The position numbers and the translations under genes were made by a program. Below the pieces are notes generated by a model, which had not been told where the DNA came from, ran no database searches, and was given only the letters and a program-made list of their open reading frames with translations. A DNA stretch of 64,000 nucleotides, taken from Laccaria trichodermophora (taxonomy: Eukaryota; Basidiomycota; Agaricomycetes; Agaricales; Hydnangiaceae). The stretch spans positions 992,001 to 1,056,000 of the forward strand of contig JACTVC010000021.1 of assembly GCA_018417955.1 (NCBI GenBank), given 5' to 3'. This document shows positions 46,327 to 58,093 of the stretch, piece by piece; the stretch's first letter is position 1; every line of letters begins with the position of its first letter.

Positions 46327-47100
46327 ATGGTACAACCTCCCGATGATACCTCCCGCCCTCGACACCACAGGACGGCTTATATCCCGGGTGGGGATCTTTT
46401 CATTGAGGTGCAGTCCTTCACACTCGCGGGTTGAGACGCTTGGATAACAAGGTCTTTTCAGATAGACAGAACGCTGTTTCGCGTTCACAGTCATTTTTTC
46501 ACCCGCGATTCACAACTCTTCAACGCCAGATTTAATCCGTCCGCCACCCCTGGCGTCCCCCGAGAAGGAACCTCGCAAGGTAACCCTTTCAGACTGCAAA
46601 ACGTAACAGTGGCCGATTTTGAGAAATTTCTATGGGTTTTTTACAACCCGTACGTGAAAACCTTTGTATCCCTCGCAATTGAATGATTCGGTCTCACATC
46701 ATTCAGAACCTACTCCCTCTATGAAGCCGACATCAAGGACTGGATCCGCATCTTGGAGCTGGCGAACATGTGGAGTTTTGTTGAGGTGAAAGCTTTTGCG
46801 CTGCGGGAGCTGGAGAAAAAAGAGGACGGTTTGGACGTGGTTCAGCGCATCATCCTCTACCGGCAAAATCAGATCGACGAACAGCACTTTCTCAGGCACT
46901 ACGCCTCATTGTGTGCTCGCGATACCATCCTCACTCTCGAAGAGTGCCAGGCTCTTGGGTTGAAGACTACTTATATCATATCCTCTGCTAGAGAGAAACT
47001 TAGAGCCGCTCCCTCGGATGGGGGAACGAGTCCCCTGCCGCAGGGTATCGAACTTGAGGACGTCCAGAGGATGCTTTCAACTCTACTCACCAGAAATTAA
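46327..47100 (+). CDS. BTB/POZ protein, three exons, 220 aa
   Basis: Model: 46327-46407, 46462-46649, 46707-47100 (663 nt). Exon 1 leads to the first BTB strand (AYIPGGDLFIE). Exon 2 carries DRTLFRVHSHFFTRDSQLFNARF and FEKFLWVFYNP. Exon 3 begins TYSLYEADIKDWIRILELA, followed by the helical stretch NMWSFVEVKAFALRELE, a pattern common in mushroom BTB proteins. The rest is helical and charged, with an LTLEECQALGLKTTYII segment. It has no Cys-rich C-terminus, so it belongs to a different class from the genes at 7645 and 12400. Followed head-to-tail by a paralogue with the same intron positions. Probable adaptor or transcription-related role is inference. Confidence 0.85.
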
Positions 47101-47699
47101 TCCACACGAACACAGGCAGTCGGGTGAATCTCACGCAACAGTGGGTATCATGTTTACTTAACTTCATCTTTCTGCAGGTTGCACTTTACCGAAAGACTTC
47201 AATCGAGAATTCCTTAACATGAGAGAGAATAGATAATTTTGGAGCTGCCTTTTGATAGCAAACATTCTTAGCATTTTGGCGCGCTTCAACGAACGCGTGC
47301 AGTTGGTCGCCGTTGACAAGTTTGTGACGTTATATCAGGTTATATCTTGAGCATCTATATTTGAAGAGCAGTGCCTCGAATTTAACGCTGGATCACGTCG
47401 CTCTTGGGAAAGATTCTTCGCAGGTTCTGCCTTGAGGCCGTCCATCGGAATCAATCTCCTGTGGCGCATTCATAGACAATGTGAGTAAAGTACGTACACT
47501 TGAGCACACGCTCTATCGGAAGCCAATCAGGAGCGGTTGGGGTGTCGGAGGGCCAGCAATCTTAATTTATGTTTGATGGAAACGCTGGAAAGGATCTGGA
47601 TATAAGTAAACCTGGCGATAAGCTGCCAACTCACCCGCCTCGGTGATATTCCCAATCTTCCCTTCCACCAACTTCCTCAACCCACCAGGCGGATTCCAA

Positions 47700-48662
47700 A
47701 TGTCTGCGTCCAACCACAACAGGGAGCTCCCGGCTCTCACTCAACATCCTGATTATTACATCCAAGGAGCAGATCTGTCCTTCCTTGTGAGCCAACTGAT
47801 CTGCAAGGCGTAACGTTCATTCTGACGCTCGAGGTATCTATCCTCTTAGGCTGAGCGCACCCAGTTCAAAGTGCATCGCTATTTCTTCGAACGGGAGTCA
47901 CCGTACTTCCGCGCGCAGCTGGAGATACCGGTGTCTGCTGGGGGTGCAGCTCAGAAAGGATCTAACAGTTCAAACGCGATTGTTCTCGATGCCGTAAAAG
48001 CATCTGAGTTCGAGCTCTTTTTATGGGTTTTTTACAACCCGTAAGATTTCTCTGATTCCTGATTGATTCGTCCTGTTGCTCATCATATATAAACATCATG
48101 TAGAACATATTCGCTGTACGAGAAAACGGCAGAAGAATGGGAGGTGATTCTCCGACTGGCTGAGAAATGGACATTCTCCGAAGTCAAGAGTCTTGCTGTG
48201 CGTGAGCTTGAAAAGTTGGATATTTTGGATGTGGACCGGATTGCGATATATCAAGCCCACAACGTCGATCCTAACCTTCTCGTACCCCCCTACTCCCGGC
48301 TCTGCGAACGTAAGGAACACTTGAACGTTCAAGAGGGACTCCGGCTTGGAATGGAAACGACAATTTCCCTTGCGAATGCTCGTGAAGTAGCGCGACGGCC
48401 CACTACGTGTGCCAGCGGACCGAAATTGGAAGCGATCATCCGCGACCTATTCAATATCAAGCTTGAAGGTGGCCCTGCTCACCAAGCCAATCACACCCAA
48501 GGTGCGCCTCAAATCTAACGGATTTCTCTAAGTTTACCATTTTGTTGTCGACCTGGACTCACAGGGCATAATAACGAAAACCGCCCTAACGGCGTCGCGG
48601 GCGGATCTCAGGCCGAGGGGAATAGCGGACAGAACGGGCATCCCAAACCCAAGAGGAAGTGA
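47700..48662 (+). CDS. BTB/POZ protein, four exons, 257 aa, tandem paralogue
   Basis: Model: 47700-47786, 47850-48040, 48104-48501, 48565-48662 (774 nt). The BTB region reads DYYIQGADLSFL|AERTQFKVHRYFFERESPYFRAQL, then FELFLWVFYNP|TYSLYEKTAEEWEVILRLAEKW, FSEVKSLAVRELEKL. The intron after YNP is at exactly the same codon and phase as in the gene at 46327. An extra last exon adds a Gly/Asn-rich tail ending HPKPKRK, a possible nuclear localisation signal; the upstream paralogue stops before this. The ~600 bp between the two genes shows nothing but flank. Duplicated, then diverged at the C-terminus. Confidence 0.85.
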
Positions 48663-51644
48663 CTGGCAACCATCGCAGTGGAGGGACGAGAGGGCGAACG
48701 ATGCCTAAGACCTATTCAGTAAGAAGAGAGGATTTTACGAATACATGACCATTTTCTCAGAGGAAGTGTGCTTTGCAAGCTAAGTATTGAATGAATCACT
48801 GATCGCCCCGTTGGAACGAGAAAATGTTGAGTCCTAAGGTGAACTCATAGGTATTCACTAATCGTGAAAATGAAGAGTTGCTGAACGATAACGCATGCAG
48901 GCTAGAAAGTTGTAAACTTGGCCTGCGTTCCTTGCTTTGTCCACGCTTCCCTTGACTAGTTTCTGATGAGAGATATTGACGTAACGGGCGGTACCTCCGA
49001 TGGAAAGCGATCCACCTTGTGTTCTAGAGCTTTGGGAGTGGGCTCCTAGGTGCCATGGCGATTCCTTTCAGGGGAAAACAACATCTGTTCTGGGAATTGT
49101 TCTTTCCTCGGGACTACATGGCATGCTGGCAGCATCACAGCGCGATAAACACATCAAGACGAAAGCGAACGCACAAGGGTCCCATCACATCACATGGAAA
49201 CAGCAACATGTTTGCCGTGAACAATACTTGAGACATTGAAATCCATCTACGTCTGGGTGGCAAGAGCATCGCTGCTCTGGGCCTAGCTGGACCGACAATA
49301 TTTTGGGTTTCAATGGAAGTTTCAATGGCCCTACCGGCCTGCCACTGGATGGGGAGGAAGGTGTTGCTAGCACTAACACATGACGCACGTCGTAGCATCG
49401 TAAAATGTTGCGCTCCATGTCACAGAGACCCACCTTTGCGAGCAATTAGTGTATAAAAAGAATCCTCCCACGAAGATCCAACTTGTATAACCCAGCAGCA
49501 TTGTCGGCAGAAGGCCGAAAGGAGATTATCAGCAAGGGCACTTAGAGATGTACCGTAGACGGGCACGATCAACTTCGTCCTCCTCAGAATCATATCAAAC
49601 TGGCTGCATCTCTGCAACAATGTGTTCAACGTCCCCGACCAAGTGCAGGTCTGAGGGAAAGGTGATGTGAGCCGGGTCTGTAGATGAGTACGATTAAATA
49701 CCCACGTCAGGCTCCACCCCCGAAAACCCAGCGTATCGGCACCGAAGTACAGAACCAGGAGGAAATAGACGTAAGTTTGTGTGAAAGAGACACTGCGGAT
49801 GGGTAAAATCAGCTTTCCGCGAAAATCCCCCCGCAAAGACCACCTACGTGGATGGCAAGAGCACAGAAGACAGGACGAAGCTTGGCGAACTTGGGTTGGA
49901 GAAGTATCAGCCTGGTAAACGCTATCTATGAGTGAGAGCGATTATCGTTCGGAACGAATACGGGTCATGCCGGAGGAACTTACCTTTGGGCCAGCTGCCC
50001 TGATAGTTTCGCGAAATATGGCGGCGCCTCATCCTCCGGCGGACTTCATTGGGGAGGTACATAGGCAGCCACACAACTGGGAAAGGTACGCTGTGAACTG
50101 TTTCTTGGGAGAACGTACATCATATCAGTAAGCCCCACTTCGAACCAAACAGCAACACATGTGAAAGTGCGAACACTCGTCATGCCAGAGGGAGACCCAG
50201 AGGAACAGCAACCTGAACATAGGGGCATGGGATTCCGAACTTGAACCGGCAAGTCAAGCGATCTGAAAATCATGTCTGAGAAAGGACCACCTCTGCAACT
50301 GCTGCCTCTCTTACCTCACTGGATGTGACAACCCTCCATTCCCTCTTCCTCGTCTCAGCTCCGCGTGTGAGGGCAAATCTGGGAGAAAGGTGTCACGAGC
50401 TTGGATGGAAGAGGCATGCCAGAGAACCCACCTCTACGACATTGAGATCTGACAACTGGGGATTTGACGGCCCACCTTCGCCATATGTCCAGTCCTTCCC
50501 ATGTATGCGCGTTTCATCCCAGAACGCATGACTGAGGAAGACGATATGAGCTTGGATCTGGATGGGAACACTTTAGACGGGACCAGTCCAATCATTTCAC
50601 CTGAGCTGAGCGTTCCGTCGCCCGAGGTGGACATTGTTCCTCCGCGTTCATTTTATCCGCACCGATACGGGCCCACGTAATATGAGCGTGAACGCACGAG
50701 GGATGCTGTAGATGGATAGGTACGATGAAGTCATGAATCTCAACGTACCTTTGCGATAATACAGTTAGATGGCTTACCGCCACCAATTCACGTCGACTGG
50801 AGGAAGGTTTGCCATAGTTTGTAGGGAAAGTTCGCGCTGTAGAAGGTATTATCAGCATGTGGAGGAATACGCGTCATGTTAGAGCAAAACCCACCCTAGT
50901 GACAGTCCTCCGAGTCATCATCAGATATGACGGCCTTCCCTCTCCTCCACTTGCCTACAAATTTAGGCAAGAGAAACACACTTTAGAGGGGTATGATCAG
51001 CATTTGAACTGAACAGAAGATCACTCGAGCCGTGTCAGACATAAAAAGCCACCTTAGTGATAGCTGCCCCCTTCACCGGATTGTATGTGGTATCGCCAAC
51101 CCGGGGTCCCCAGCATAGGACTTCTAGGTTCGAAAAGGTCCTAACCCGGCTTGATTCGGGAGAAAGTATCTTGTAGAAGAGATATCAGCGGCCGAGAAGA
51201 ATGCTGGTCCAAAAAAAAAATGTTACAACCCGACTCCCGCGAGTGTCGGCGGGAGATAAGGCACTTCGAGTGCGAAGGTATACTGTAGACGGGTGTGATA
51301 TGCAAGAACGCGCGTAATGTTGAAGAATCATCGACGGTGGCACCTGGTTTTCCTGTGTCCGTAACCTGACGGTCCTACCCCTTCCCCATCTCACCACCAT
51401 GCATGAAAGTTTACCGGTACCACCAATGAGGATCCCAGGTGGTGTGAGCTTGATATTGAATGGGAGAGCCCTGGGTATCAACGTTTGAACGACAAAATTG
51501 TCCAAGGTGTAGGTGACTCCGTCAAAGGCAACGGTGCTGCGATGTAGATTGAGGTGTCTGGAGTATGCGTCCTCACACACGCACAAGTTGCGATCAGGTA
51601 AAAGCGTCTATTCATCTACGCCATTGTCTAAAAGACACGACATC
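48663..51644. other. 3-kb interval with unresolved exon-like pieces
   Basis: On the minus strand some segments look coding and are bounded by splice sites: 51050-51150 (SPESSRVRTFSNLEV, then GDTTYNPVKGAAITK before a donor), 51400-51560 (STVAFDGVTYTLDNFVVQTL, PFNIKLTPPGILIGG) and 49690-49815 (FTHPQCLFHTNLRLFPPGSV). A block of the type TAGA(A/C)GG..(A/G)T.ATCAGC recurs near 49556, 50838, 51170 and 51292, which may mark a repeated exon/intron module. No family recognised. Confidence 0.35.
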
Positions 51645-52238
51645 TAATGGAGGTCATAGCCAACGAGACTCCGTCGTCCCACAATCTCTCCAATCTACAA
51701 CCCAGATAAATCAGCACTCCTCATCCCCAACGCCGAGAAAAAACGAGGACACACCTTGAAAATTCCATACGCCTGCAGTCCATAAATGCCCACCTGCGCA
51801 GCCTCCCCATCCCGGACCAACCTGCCCAAAGCACCGCTACGAGAGACTTGGTACCAAATCGACTCGTAAGCCTGTCGGACGGCTGATAGCGTTGGTGGTT
51901 GCAGTCCTTCAGCGACGTAGATTTGCTTGAGAACTTCTTTCGTTACAGCGAGGTTGTATAGTAGTGGTTGTTTGTACGCTATTCACATCTTCCATTAGGA
52001 AAGAGCAGTAAATAAAAGAAATGAGAAAAGACGTACACCCCAAAAGCTGCCCCGCCTTCTCAGCAAGAGGGTCCAGGTACTTCTTGCTGCTCTCCCAGAG
52101 CTTATTCGCGTTTTTTTGGGCACTCGCCAGCGTGTCTTGTGCTTTCTTTTGGGTCGATTCAGAAGAGGAAGAGTATAGGCGGCGACTTGGGAATGCCGAG
52201 TGGCGAGCTAAAGAGCGTCTGAGGGCCGAGGGGAGCAT
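51645..52238 (-). CDS. ATP20: Mitochondrial F1Fo-ATP synthase subunit g, 158 aa
   Basis: Model: complement of 51645-51695, 51755-51978, 52037-52238 (477 nt). The N-terminus ALRRSLARHSAFPSRRLYSS looks like a mitochondrial presequence, followed by a charged helix (AQKNANKLWESSKKYLDPL). Exon 2 YNLAVTKEVLKQIYVAEGLQ and YESIWYQVSRSGALGRLV is the conserved core. The C-terminal membrane helix VGIYGLQAYGIFK|IGEIVGRR includes the GxxxG-like spacing used for ATP synthase dimer contacts. The first intron uses the donor GTACGT; alternatives break the frame. Single-copy housekeeping gene. Confidence 0.93.
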
Positions 52239-52840
52239 TGTTGGTGGGTGGAGGACGATGGGTGGGCGACGTGTCGTCGGCAGTGGGAAATTTGTTCAAC
52301 GATCCGCATTTGTCCGTTGTCTTATCTTATCTTGCTATCACGTGGCAGCCGCGTTCAATCACCTCTTCTTGACCTCTTCCTCATCCATTACTGTAAAGCA
52401 CTGATTGATGTTGCAATTTTTGGGAGGAGTCTAAAGATGTGTCCATGTGTGTCATTCATGCTGAAAAATCCATTCATCTCTTTCGCATCAATACAATCCA
52501 AAAAGTGGCAGCACTAACAGATGTCAAACGGGTGTTAAACATACTTCGAACGCGGAGAGGGTTTCCTCCCGTCGCTAGACGACGGGATGCAAGGATAGGA
52601 GTGGAAGGTTTCGAGCGCTAATGGACCTTCCAGATATGTGTTTCGAGCCTCAAGGTTCGTAGTATCCATTTTACCTTCTTTAGATACACTGCCTCACCCC
52701 TTGATATCGAAACTGTCCAAGATGCCAGCATCTCAAAACCGTCATTGTCGGGCGTATTATTCAATTGACAGAAATAAGAAGCCTCGCGGGATACAAGTAG
52801 CGCCCCAGAAGAACTCGCTACCGCCATTTTTCCCCTAAAG
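52239..52840. other. Shared upstream region of ATP20 and the seven-TM-like gene
   Basis: Divergent promoters. The last ~130 bp match the flanks upstream of 54789 and (reversed) 38400: GTCGGGCGTATT, then AATTGAC, AAGAAGCCTCGC and GGATACAAG. Confidence 0.55.
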
Positions 52841-54047
52841 ATGGAGCAGCCACCCTTTGAAAACCAACTCCTCATCTACGAGGGTGGAACATTTGTAGAA
52901 CTATGGATAAACGGTAAGTTGGTATCCGAAACGATTCTTAGCGTGAGCTCATAGTACGCACGCAGGTATTTACGCTGCTCTTCTTCTTTTGACCATCTGG
53001 TTGATTGGTACGGTATCGTTCCTATTGGAACCCATGAGTACCATTCCCGCTGTTGACTTCTAAACTCGTAGTTTCGAAGAAAGAATACGATCGTCGGCAA
53101 AAATTTACGTTCATCACTTGGAACGTGGTACCATACCTCATAGCGACCGTCCACGCAGGTCTCTCCTGGCACGCAGCCATGGAAATATTAGCTGGAAATG
53201 TCACAGTGAAGTCAGCTTTCCGACTGACGTACATTGCATGCTTCATAATCAATAATAATCTCGCCGAAGCCGTTTTTGTAAGCGAGAACGGTCTTTTCTC
53301 TTGTCGTCTTTTAGCTGAGAGGGAGTTATAACATAGATATGGCGGTGCTGGGTTGTGAGGGGCCGCAAGTGGAAAGCAGTCGTCTTGCCCATCGCCCTAA
53401 CGTTGGCAGGAACAGGTGAGTTTAAACCATCCTCAGAATCTTAAAATCGATACTTACTTTCTATAGGTCTTGCATTATTTCTAGTAATCCAGACTGGGCC
53501 CGGGTCACTGATAGGAGGATACCAATTAACCCTCTACTCCATATTCCCAACCACGAGCGTCTTGTTAACGACTCTCCTCACCACTTTGCGCATTGTGCAA
53601 GTCCAAAGATCGACCGCTCGGTTTGGCCTGACCTTGAAACGACGATTCAACCCAGTCATCGAGATCATCGTAGAATCAGCCGCGTTGTTTACCATTTCGG
53701 CCATCGCATATACCGTATTCATCGTTCTTGATGCGTTATATTGGTACCCCCGGGTGAACGGGTCCCAACTGGGTTATGGGAGGTCGCTTTGCGCGCAAAA
53801 TATTCATGTTCAAATATCGGTGGGCCATAGATCTTCACGTCGTCGATGTTCATGCTATATTAATGTACAGGGATTGGCACCCTTGCTCATTAATTTGCGA
53901 GTACAAGCGGGATTTGCTAGACCCGCGGATGAATGGAGCGCCGCGTCATTGGCACCGTCCAATCCGCTGAGGTTCGCTTCACGTAGGAGGACAGATAATG
54001 AGGTTATGCAGGGTGTAGGTGATTCCTCTGGTAGTTCAGTCGACTAG
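52841..54047 (+). CDS. Seven-TM-like integral membrane protein, 309 aa
   Basis: Model: 52841-52913, 52966-53007, 53072-53277, 53337-53415, 53467-53819, 53871-54047 (930 nt, all phases consistent). A short outside N-terminus (LLIYEGGTFVELWING) is followed by TM1 IYAALLLLTIWLI, basic loop KKEYDRRQK, TM2 ITWNVVPYLIATVHAGLSW, TM3 RLTYIACFIINNNLAEAVF, a WRCWVVRGRKW loop, TM4 VVLPIALTLAGTGLALFLV, TM5 around SIFPTTSVLLTTLLTTLRI, loop LKRRFNP, TM6 VESAALFTISAIAYTVFIVL and TM7 QISGLAPLLINLRVQAG. The C-tail is Ser/Arg-rich. It belongs to a large mushroom family with WR(C/L)W..W..RKW and ESAAL(F/Y) motifs, receptor-like by topology. Ligand and function unknown. The second intron removes 64 nt that contain an in-frame stop. 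Tandem duplicate at 54789; two decayed copies at 33 and 38 kb. Confidence 0.8.
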
Positions 54048-54788
54048 CAATATGGATTGGCGGCGGATATGTATAACGACGAACTTTCAGACATATAACG
54101 GACAGTGGGCGAGAGGGAAGGACCAGGGACGAACTTGAAAACGACCTCCGATGGACGAATAGTTCACTGTCATTGAGGAGAAGAGGAAGATGTCGGACAT
54201 TTGTTCAACCTGCTTATCTTATCTCAGAATTTTCGCGCACGTGCCAAGTTTTAGTTGAGTTTTAGCGCCGTACTTAACCACGTTCAATCACCTTCCGAGG
54301 CTGCTTCCCCTAGTCACCTCCCTCGTCTCAGCTGATGGTGAACGATGATTCAGATTTTACAGCAGGATTGTATCATTTTCCGTCAGGCCTCTTTCCACTG
54401 TCCAGCTACTTGTCACCTCAAATTGAACAAAGAACAAGCAGCTGCAGTTCAAGTTGAGCGAAGCCTTCGACTTGACCAATGACCCATCTCTGAAAAATTC
54501 ATATGATTAGGACAGATAGACATTTGCCTATTGTTCATAGAGGGTCCTATTTCTAGACGACTTGATGGAATGATACCTAATGGACTTCCAGACGCGTGAT
54601 TCGAGGCTCAAGGTCCGTAGTACCCAATTTTACCTTCTCAATACACTGCCTCACCCGTTGAAACTGCCTCAGATGCTAGCATGTTAGAGCCGTCGTTGTC
54701 GGGCGTATTGTCTAATTGACGGGGATCAGAAGCCTCGCAGGATACAAGAGTAGCGAACTCGCTATCGCCATCTTTCCCCTACGTAAAG
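54048..54788. other. Spacer between tandem paralogues; duplicated flank
   Basis: The first part (GGGAAGGACCAGGGACGAACTT block near 54115) recurs at about 56295 after the second gene, so the duplication unit included the 3' flank. The last ~150 bp are the conserved promoter block. Confidence 0.6.
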
Positions 54789-56089
54789 ATGGGGGATTAT
54801 AACCACATCCTGATATACGAAGGTGGAAGTTTTGTGGAACTATGGATAAATGGTAAGTTGGTATCCGAAACGATTCTTACCGCGAGCTCACATCTACACA
54901 CCCAGGCATTTACACTGCCCTTCTCCTTTTGACCATCTGGCTGATTGGTACGGTATTTTTCCTATGGAACGAATACAGTTTCCGCTGTTGACTTCTAAAC
55001 TCGTAGTTTCGAAGAAAGAATACGGTCGTCGGCAGAGAATTACGCTCATCACTTGGAACGTGGTACCATACCTCATAGCGACTCTTCACGCAGGTCTCTC
55101 CTGGGCCATAGTCATGGAGATATTAGCAGGCCACCTCACAGTCAGGTCCCCTACAATTCGACTGACGTACTTCTTGACCTTCATAATCAATAATCATCTC
55201 GCCGAAGCCGTTTTCGTAAGCGAGAACAGTCTTTTCTCTTGTCATCTTGAGGCTCAGAGGGGATATAACGTAGATATGGCGTTGCTGGGTTGTAAGGGAC
55301 CGCAAGTGGCAAATGGTCATCCTGCCCATCACCCTAACATTGGTGGGAACGGGTAAGTTTTAACCATCCTTCAAGTCCTAAATTTGATCCTTTGTTTTTG
55401 TAGGTCTTGCAGTAGTTGAAGTAAACCAGGCTGTGCCTGGGTCAATCATAGGTGAGTTTGAACCATCCTCCGAGTCCTAAAATCGATACAAAATTTTTAT
55501 AGGTGTTCCATTGGTTGTAGTAACCCAGGATGGGGCCGGGTCAGTCATAGGAGGATACCAAACCCTCTACTCCATATTCCCAATCACAAGCGTCCTAATA
55601 ACGACTTGCCTCACCACTTCGCGCATTGTGCAAGTCCAAAGATTGTCCGCTCAGTCTGGCCTGACCATGAAACGACGATTCAACCCAGTCATCGAAATCA
55701 TCGTGGAATCGGCCGCGCTATTTGCCGTTTCGCTCATCGTATATATGATATTCGACCTTCTTGATGCGTTATATTGGTATCCTCGGGTGAATGGGTCCCA
55801 AATGGGTTATGGGAGATCGCTTTGCGCCCAAAATATTCATGTTCAAATATCTGTGGGCCATACATCTTAACGTCCTGGATGTTCATGCTGAATTAACGTA
55901 CAGGGATTAGCACCCTTGCTCATAAATTTGCGAGTACAGGCGGGCTTTGCTAGACCCGCGGATGAATGGAGCCCCGCGTCGTTGGCACCGTCCAATCCGC
56001 TGAGGTTCGCTTCGAGCGGGAGGACAGATACTGAGGTTGTGCAGGGAGCAGGTGATTCCTCTGGTATTCAGAGGCATTCTGTCGTTTAG
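54789..56089 (+). CDS. Seven-TM-like membrane protein with a duplicated exon, 325 aa
   Basis: Model: 54789-54852, 54906-54947, 55007-55215, 55274-55352, 55404-55451, 55503-55852, 55904-56089 (978 nt). Same topology and splice sites as the gene at 52841: HILIYEGGSFVELWING, IYTALLLLTIWLI, ITWNVVPYLIATLHAGLSW, IWRCWVVRDRKW, KRRFNP, ESAALFAVSLIVYMIFDLL, QISGLAPLLINLRVQAG. Unlike the tandem copy it has an additional 48-nt exon (LAVVEVNQAVPGSII) that is a diverged duplicate of the start of the next exon (VPLVVVTQDGAGSVI), each with its own preceding intron. 48 nt keeps the frame, so inclusion or skipping both give an open protein. Skipping restores the usual family length; inclusion would lengthen TM4 or its loop. 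Confidence 0.78.
55353..55550 (+). repeat. Tandem 99-bp duplication of an intron plus exon start
   Basis: Units 55353-55451 and 55452-55550 are each exactly 99 bp and roughly three-quarters identical, both running from a splice donor (GTAAGTTT / GTGAGTTT) through AACCATCCT and the acceptor to ...TCATAG. See the gene at 54789. Confidence 0.85.
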
Positions 56090-57082
56090 TGGTATGTGTT
56101 GACGGTGGATATGTATAACGACGAGCTTGCAGGTATAAGATCAATTATTGAACAAATCAGATTCTTCATTGTTTTTATTTTCTATTCCTAGACGCTTCTC
56201 GTTTATTTCGGTCAGGCAGCACGCGAGCGTGCTTTTGAGGTTAAGAAACGCCGCCCCTCTCCCACTGAAGTCCCAATGGAGCGATGGGTGAGAGGGGAGG
56301 ACCAGGGACGAACTTGAAAAAGACCTTCAATGAACAAGGAGTCGAGGATCGCCTGACTTATAGGTCGTTGCTTGAGTGAGAAGGCTTGAGTGTAGCTGGA
56401 GCTGCGCTTCACAGTTGTTTGTACGTCTCATGATGGTAAAGGCTGTATCGCGTAGATCCGGAAGTTTCTGGGTAATAGACTCCCTTCACGATCGTTACTG
56501 CGCAATGCGTGCCAAATTAACTCGTGGGCTAGGAGAGGTGAACTTACACACGTCTAGGCCGACAGCCTGTGAAGCTGTACAAAATAGCAGTGTAGTGAGA
56601 ATGCTAGGCATAATGGGAGGTTGAAGAAGTTTCGGGATGTCCAGATAGTGGCGATGATGAGAGGCGGTGCATCCCGGATCATCAATGATCGTGTGCCAGT
56701 ATAGTATGCTTGTGCAGTGTAACAAGAGCCATAGGGCCAGCGTCAATCATATGGTATATATACTGTCATTGAGCTAGACGAGATGAACATTGATATCGAA
56801 GCTAAGACTCGGAAGAAGCAAAGGCCGCCAAGCGGCTTAGTCATCCACCGGCTACTCAGCAAACCGCTAAAATTGCGTCATCTTCCCTGTCCCTCCTGCC
56901 ATTTCGTTCTGACCGCCACGCTTCTCTATTCGACAATAATCTTGAACATATAATTCTTACAATAACTCTACTTGACGCACTGTGCGTGTGTACACCTAAA
57001 GTCTCACTGTCTTTCGACGTACTAACTGGATTTCTAGACCACCTAGTACTACTTTACGCCTTCGAACGGGCTATCTGTGTCG
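56090..57082. other. Intergenic with one possible short secreted-protein exon
   Basis: On the minus strand an ATG at 56611, about 140 bp downstream of TATATATA (56753-56760), opens a frame with a signal-peptide-like start (PSILTTLLFCTASQAVG), followed by a possible donor GTAAGTTC. No convincing second exon was found. Confidence 0.35.
56495..56611 (-). CDS. Possible first exon of a small secreted protein
   Basis: 38-codon frame as a single exon. The hydrophobic N-terminus and the TATA box at a sensible distance are the only support. It may be spliced after GLDV. Low confidence. Confidence 0.25.
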   Translation of the reverse strand: MPSILTTLLFCTASQAVGLDVCKFTSPSPRVNLARIAQ

Positions 57083-58093
57083 ATGAGTCCCTCACCTTCC
57101 GACCTTTCCACGTACGTCGTATCATTTTATCTAGTGATTCTCTCACTCCATTTCAACCTGCTTACAGATCTTCCACGCCCTCGACAGTATTCGAGCGTGA
57201 CGTCGAGATTCCCCATCTAACGACGCCTTCACCGTCTCCCACCCGTACCCACGGACGCCCTTTCAGCGATTCGACACAAATCGCCAATCCGCATTTTCAT
57301 CCTCGTGTCCATGCCACTGAGCGGATAGAGTTGAGCATTCCGTTGGCAGTCGAAGCGTTGCTGGGTTCGGACGGCACTTCGTTGGGGGGAGGACGGTTGG
57401 AAAGTCCGATGATTGAGGGAAGCAACATCGATAGTCCAACTGGAGATTCCGCCTTTCCAGTCTCTTCGTTGCCTTTGACCCCTTCATCGTCTAACTGGTC
57501 CACGTACGCCCTTTCCCATTCCCGTCAAAAGGCCAATCCTGACTTGCGTTATTCACAGATCCTCGGCCCTCTCCTCGGTATTCGAACGCACCATCGAGTA
57601 TCCCCAATCTTTATCCTCCTATGCACACACCAACCACTCATATTTGCTAAACGCAAACCCGCACTACGTCCCCCGAGTCCATTCAACTGAGCAACTAGAA
57701 CTGAGCGTCCCATCCGTCCTCGACAGCGCCCTCGAGTTATTATTAAGTCCAGCAGGGGAGGCGGACGTCGGCGTCGCAGTCGCTGCTTCCCCAGGAAGGA
57801 GTCGGGGTAGTCGGTCCCGGAGCCCAAGCAGCGGAAGGAGCAGGAGCGCTAGTTCTTCCATGGATCTGGATTCAGATACCCACTTTCTCGCGTCGCCCTC
57901 GTCCATTTATACGCCCCATACGTCCTCGCCGAATTCCAACAAAAGCCCATCAAAAACGATTTCGTTTCTTTCCTATGCCGACTTACTCTCTTCAACACCT
58001 ACGTCGACCGTTCCCCTGTCTTCGTTGACGATGTGTGCGAGGGCGGAAATTGTGCCTCCTCATACGTCTGGTCTTCATTTGGAAGCGTTTTGA
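57083..58093 (+). CDS. Uncharacterised fungal protein with a duplicated domain, 299 aa
   Basis: Model: 57083-57111, 57168-57503, 57559-58093 (900 nt). Exon 1 encodes only MSPSPSDLST. Exons 2 and 3 each start with SSTPSTVFERDVEIP or SSALSSVFERTIEYP and continue to ANPHFHPRVHATERIELSIP or ANPHYVPRVHSTEQLELSVP: the same ~60-residue module twice, each beginning at an equivalent splice acceptor. After the second copy come an Arg/Ser-rich stretch (SRGSRSRSPSSGRSRS) and a conserved-looking ISFLSYADLLSSTP...TVPLSSLT motif. No TM or signal peptide. I recall the FxSYADLL-PLSSLT motif from uncharacterised fungal proteins but cannot name a family. RS-type stretches suggest nuclear or phospho-regulated roles (inference). 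Confidence 0.72.
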
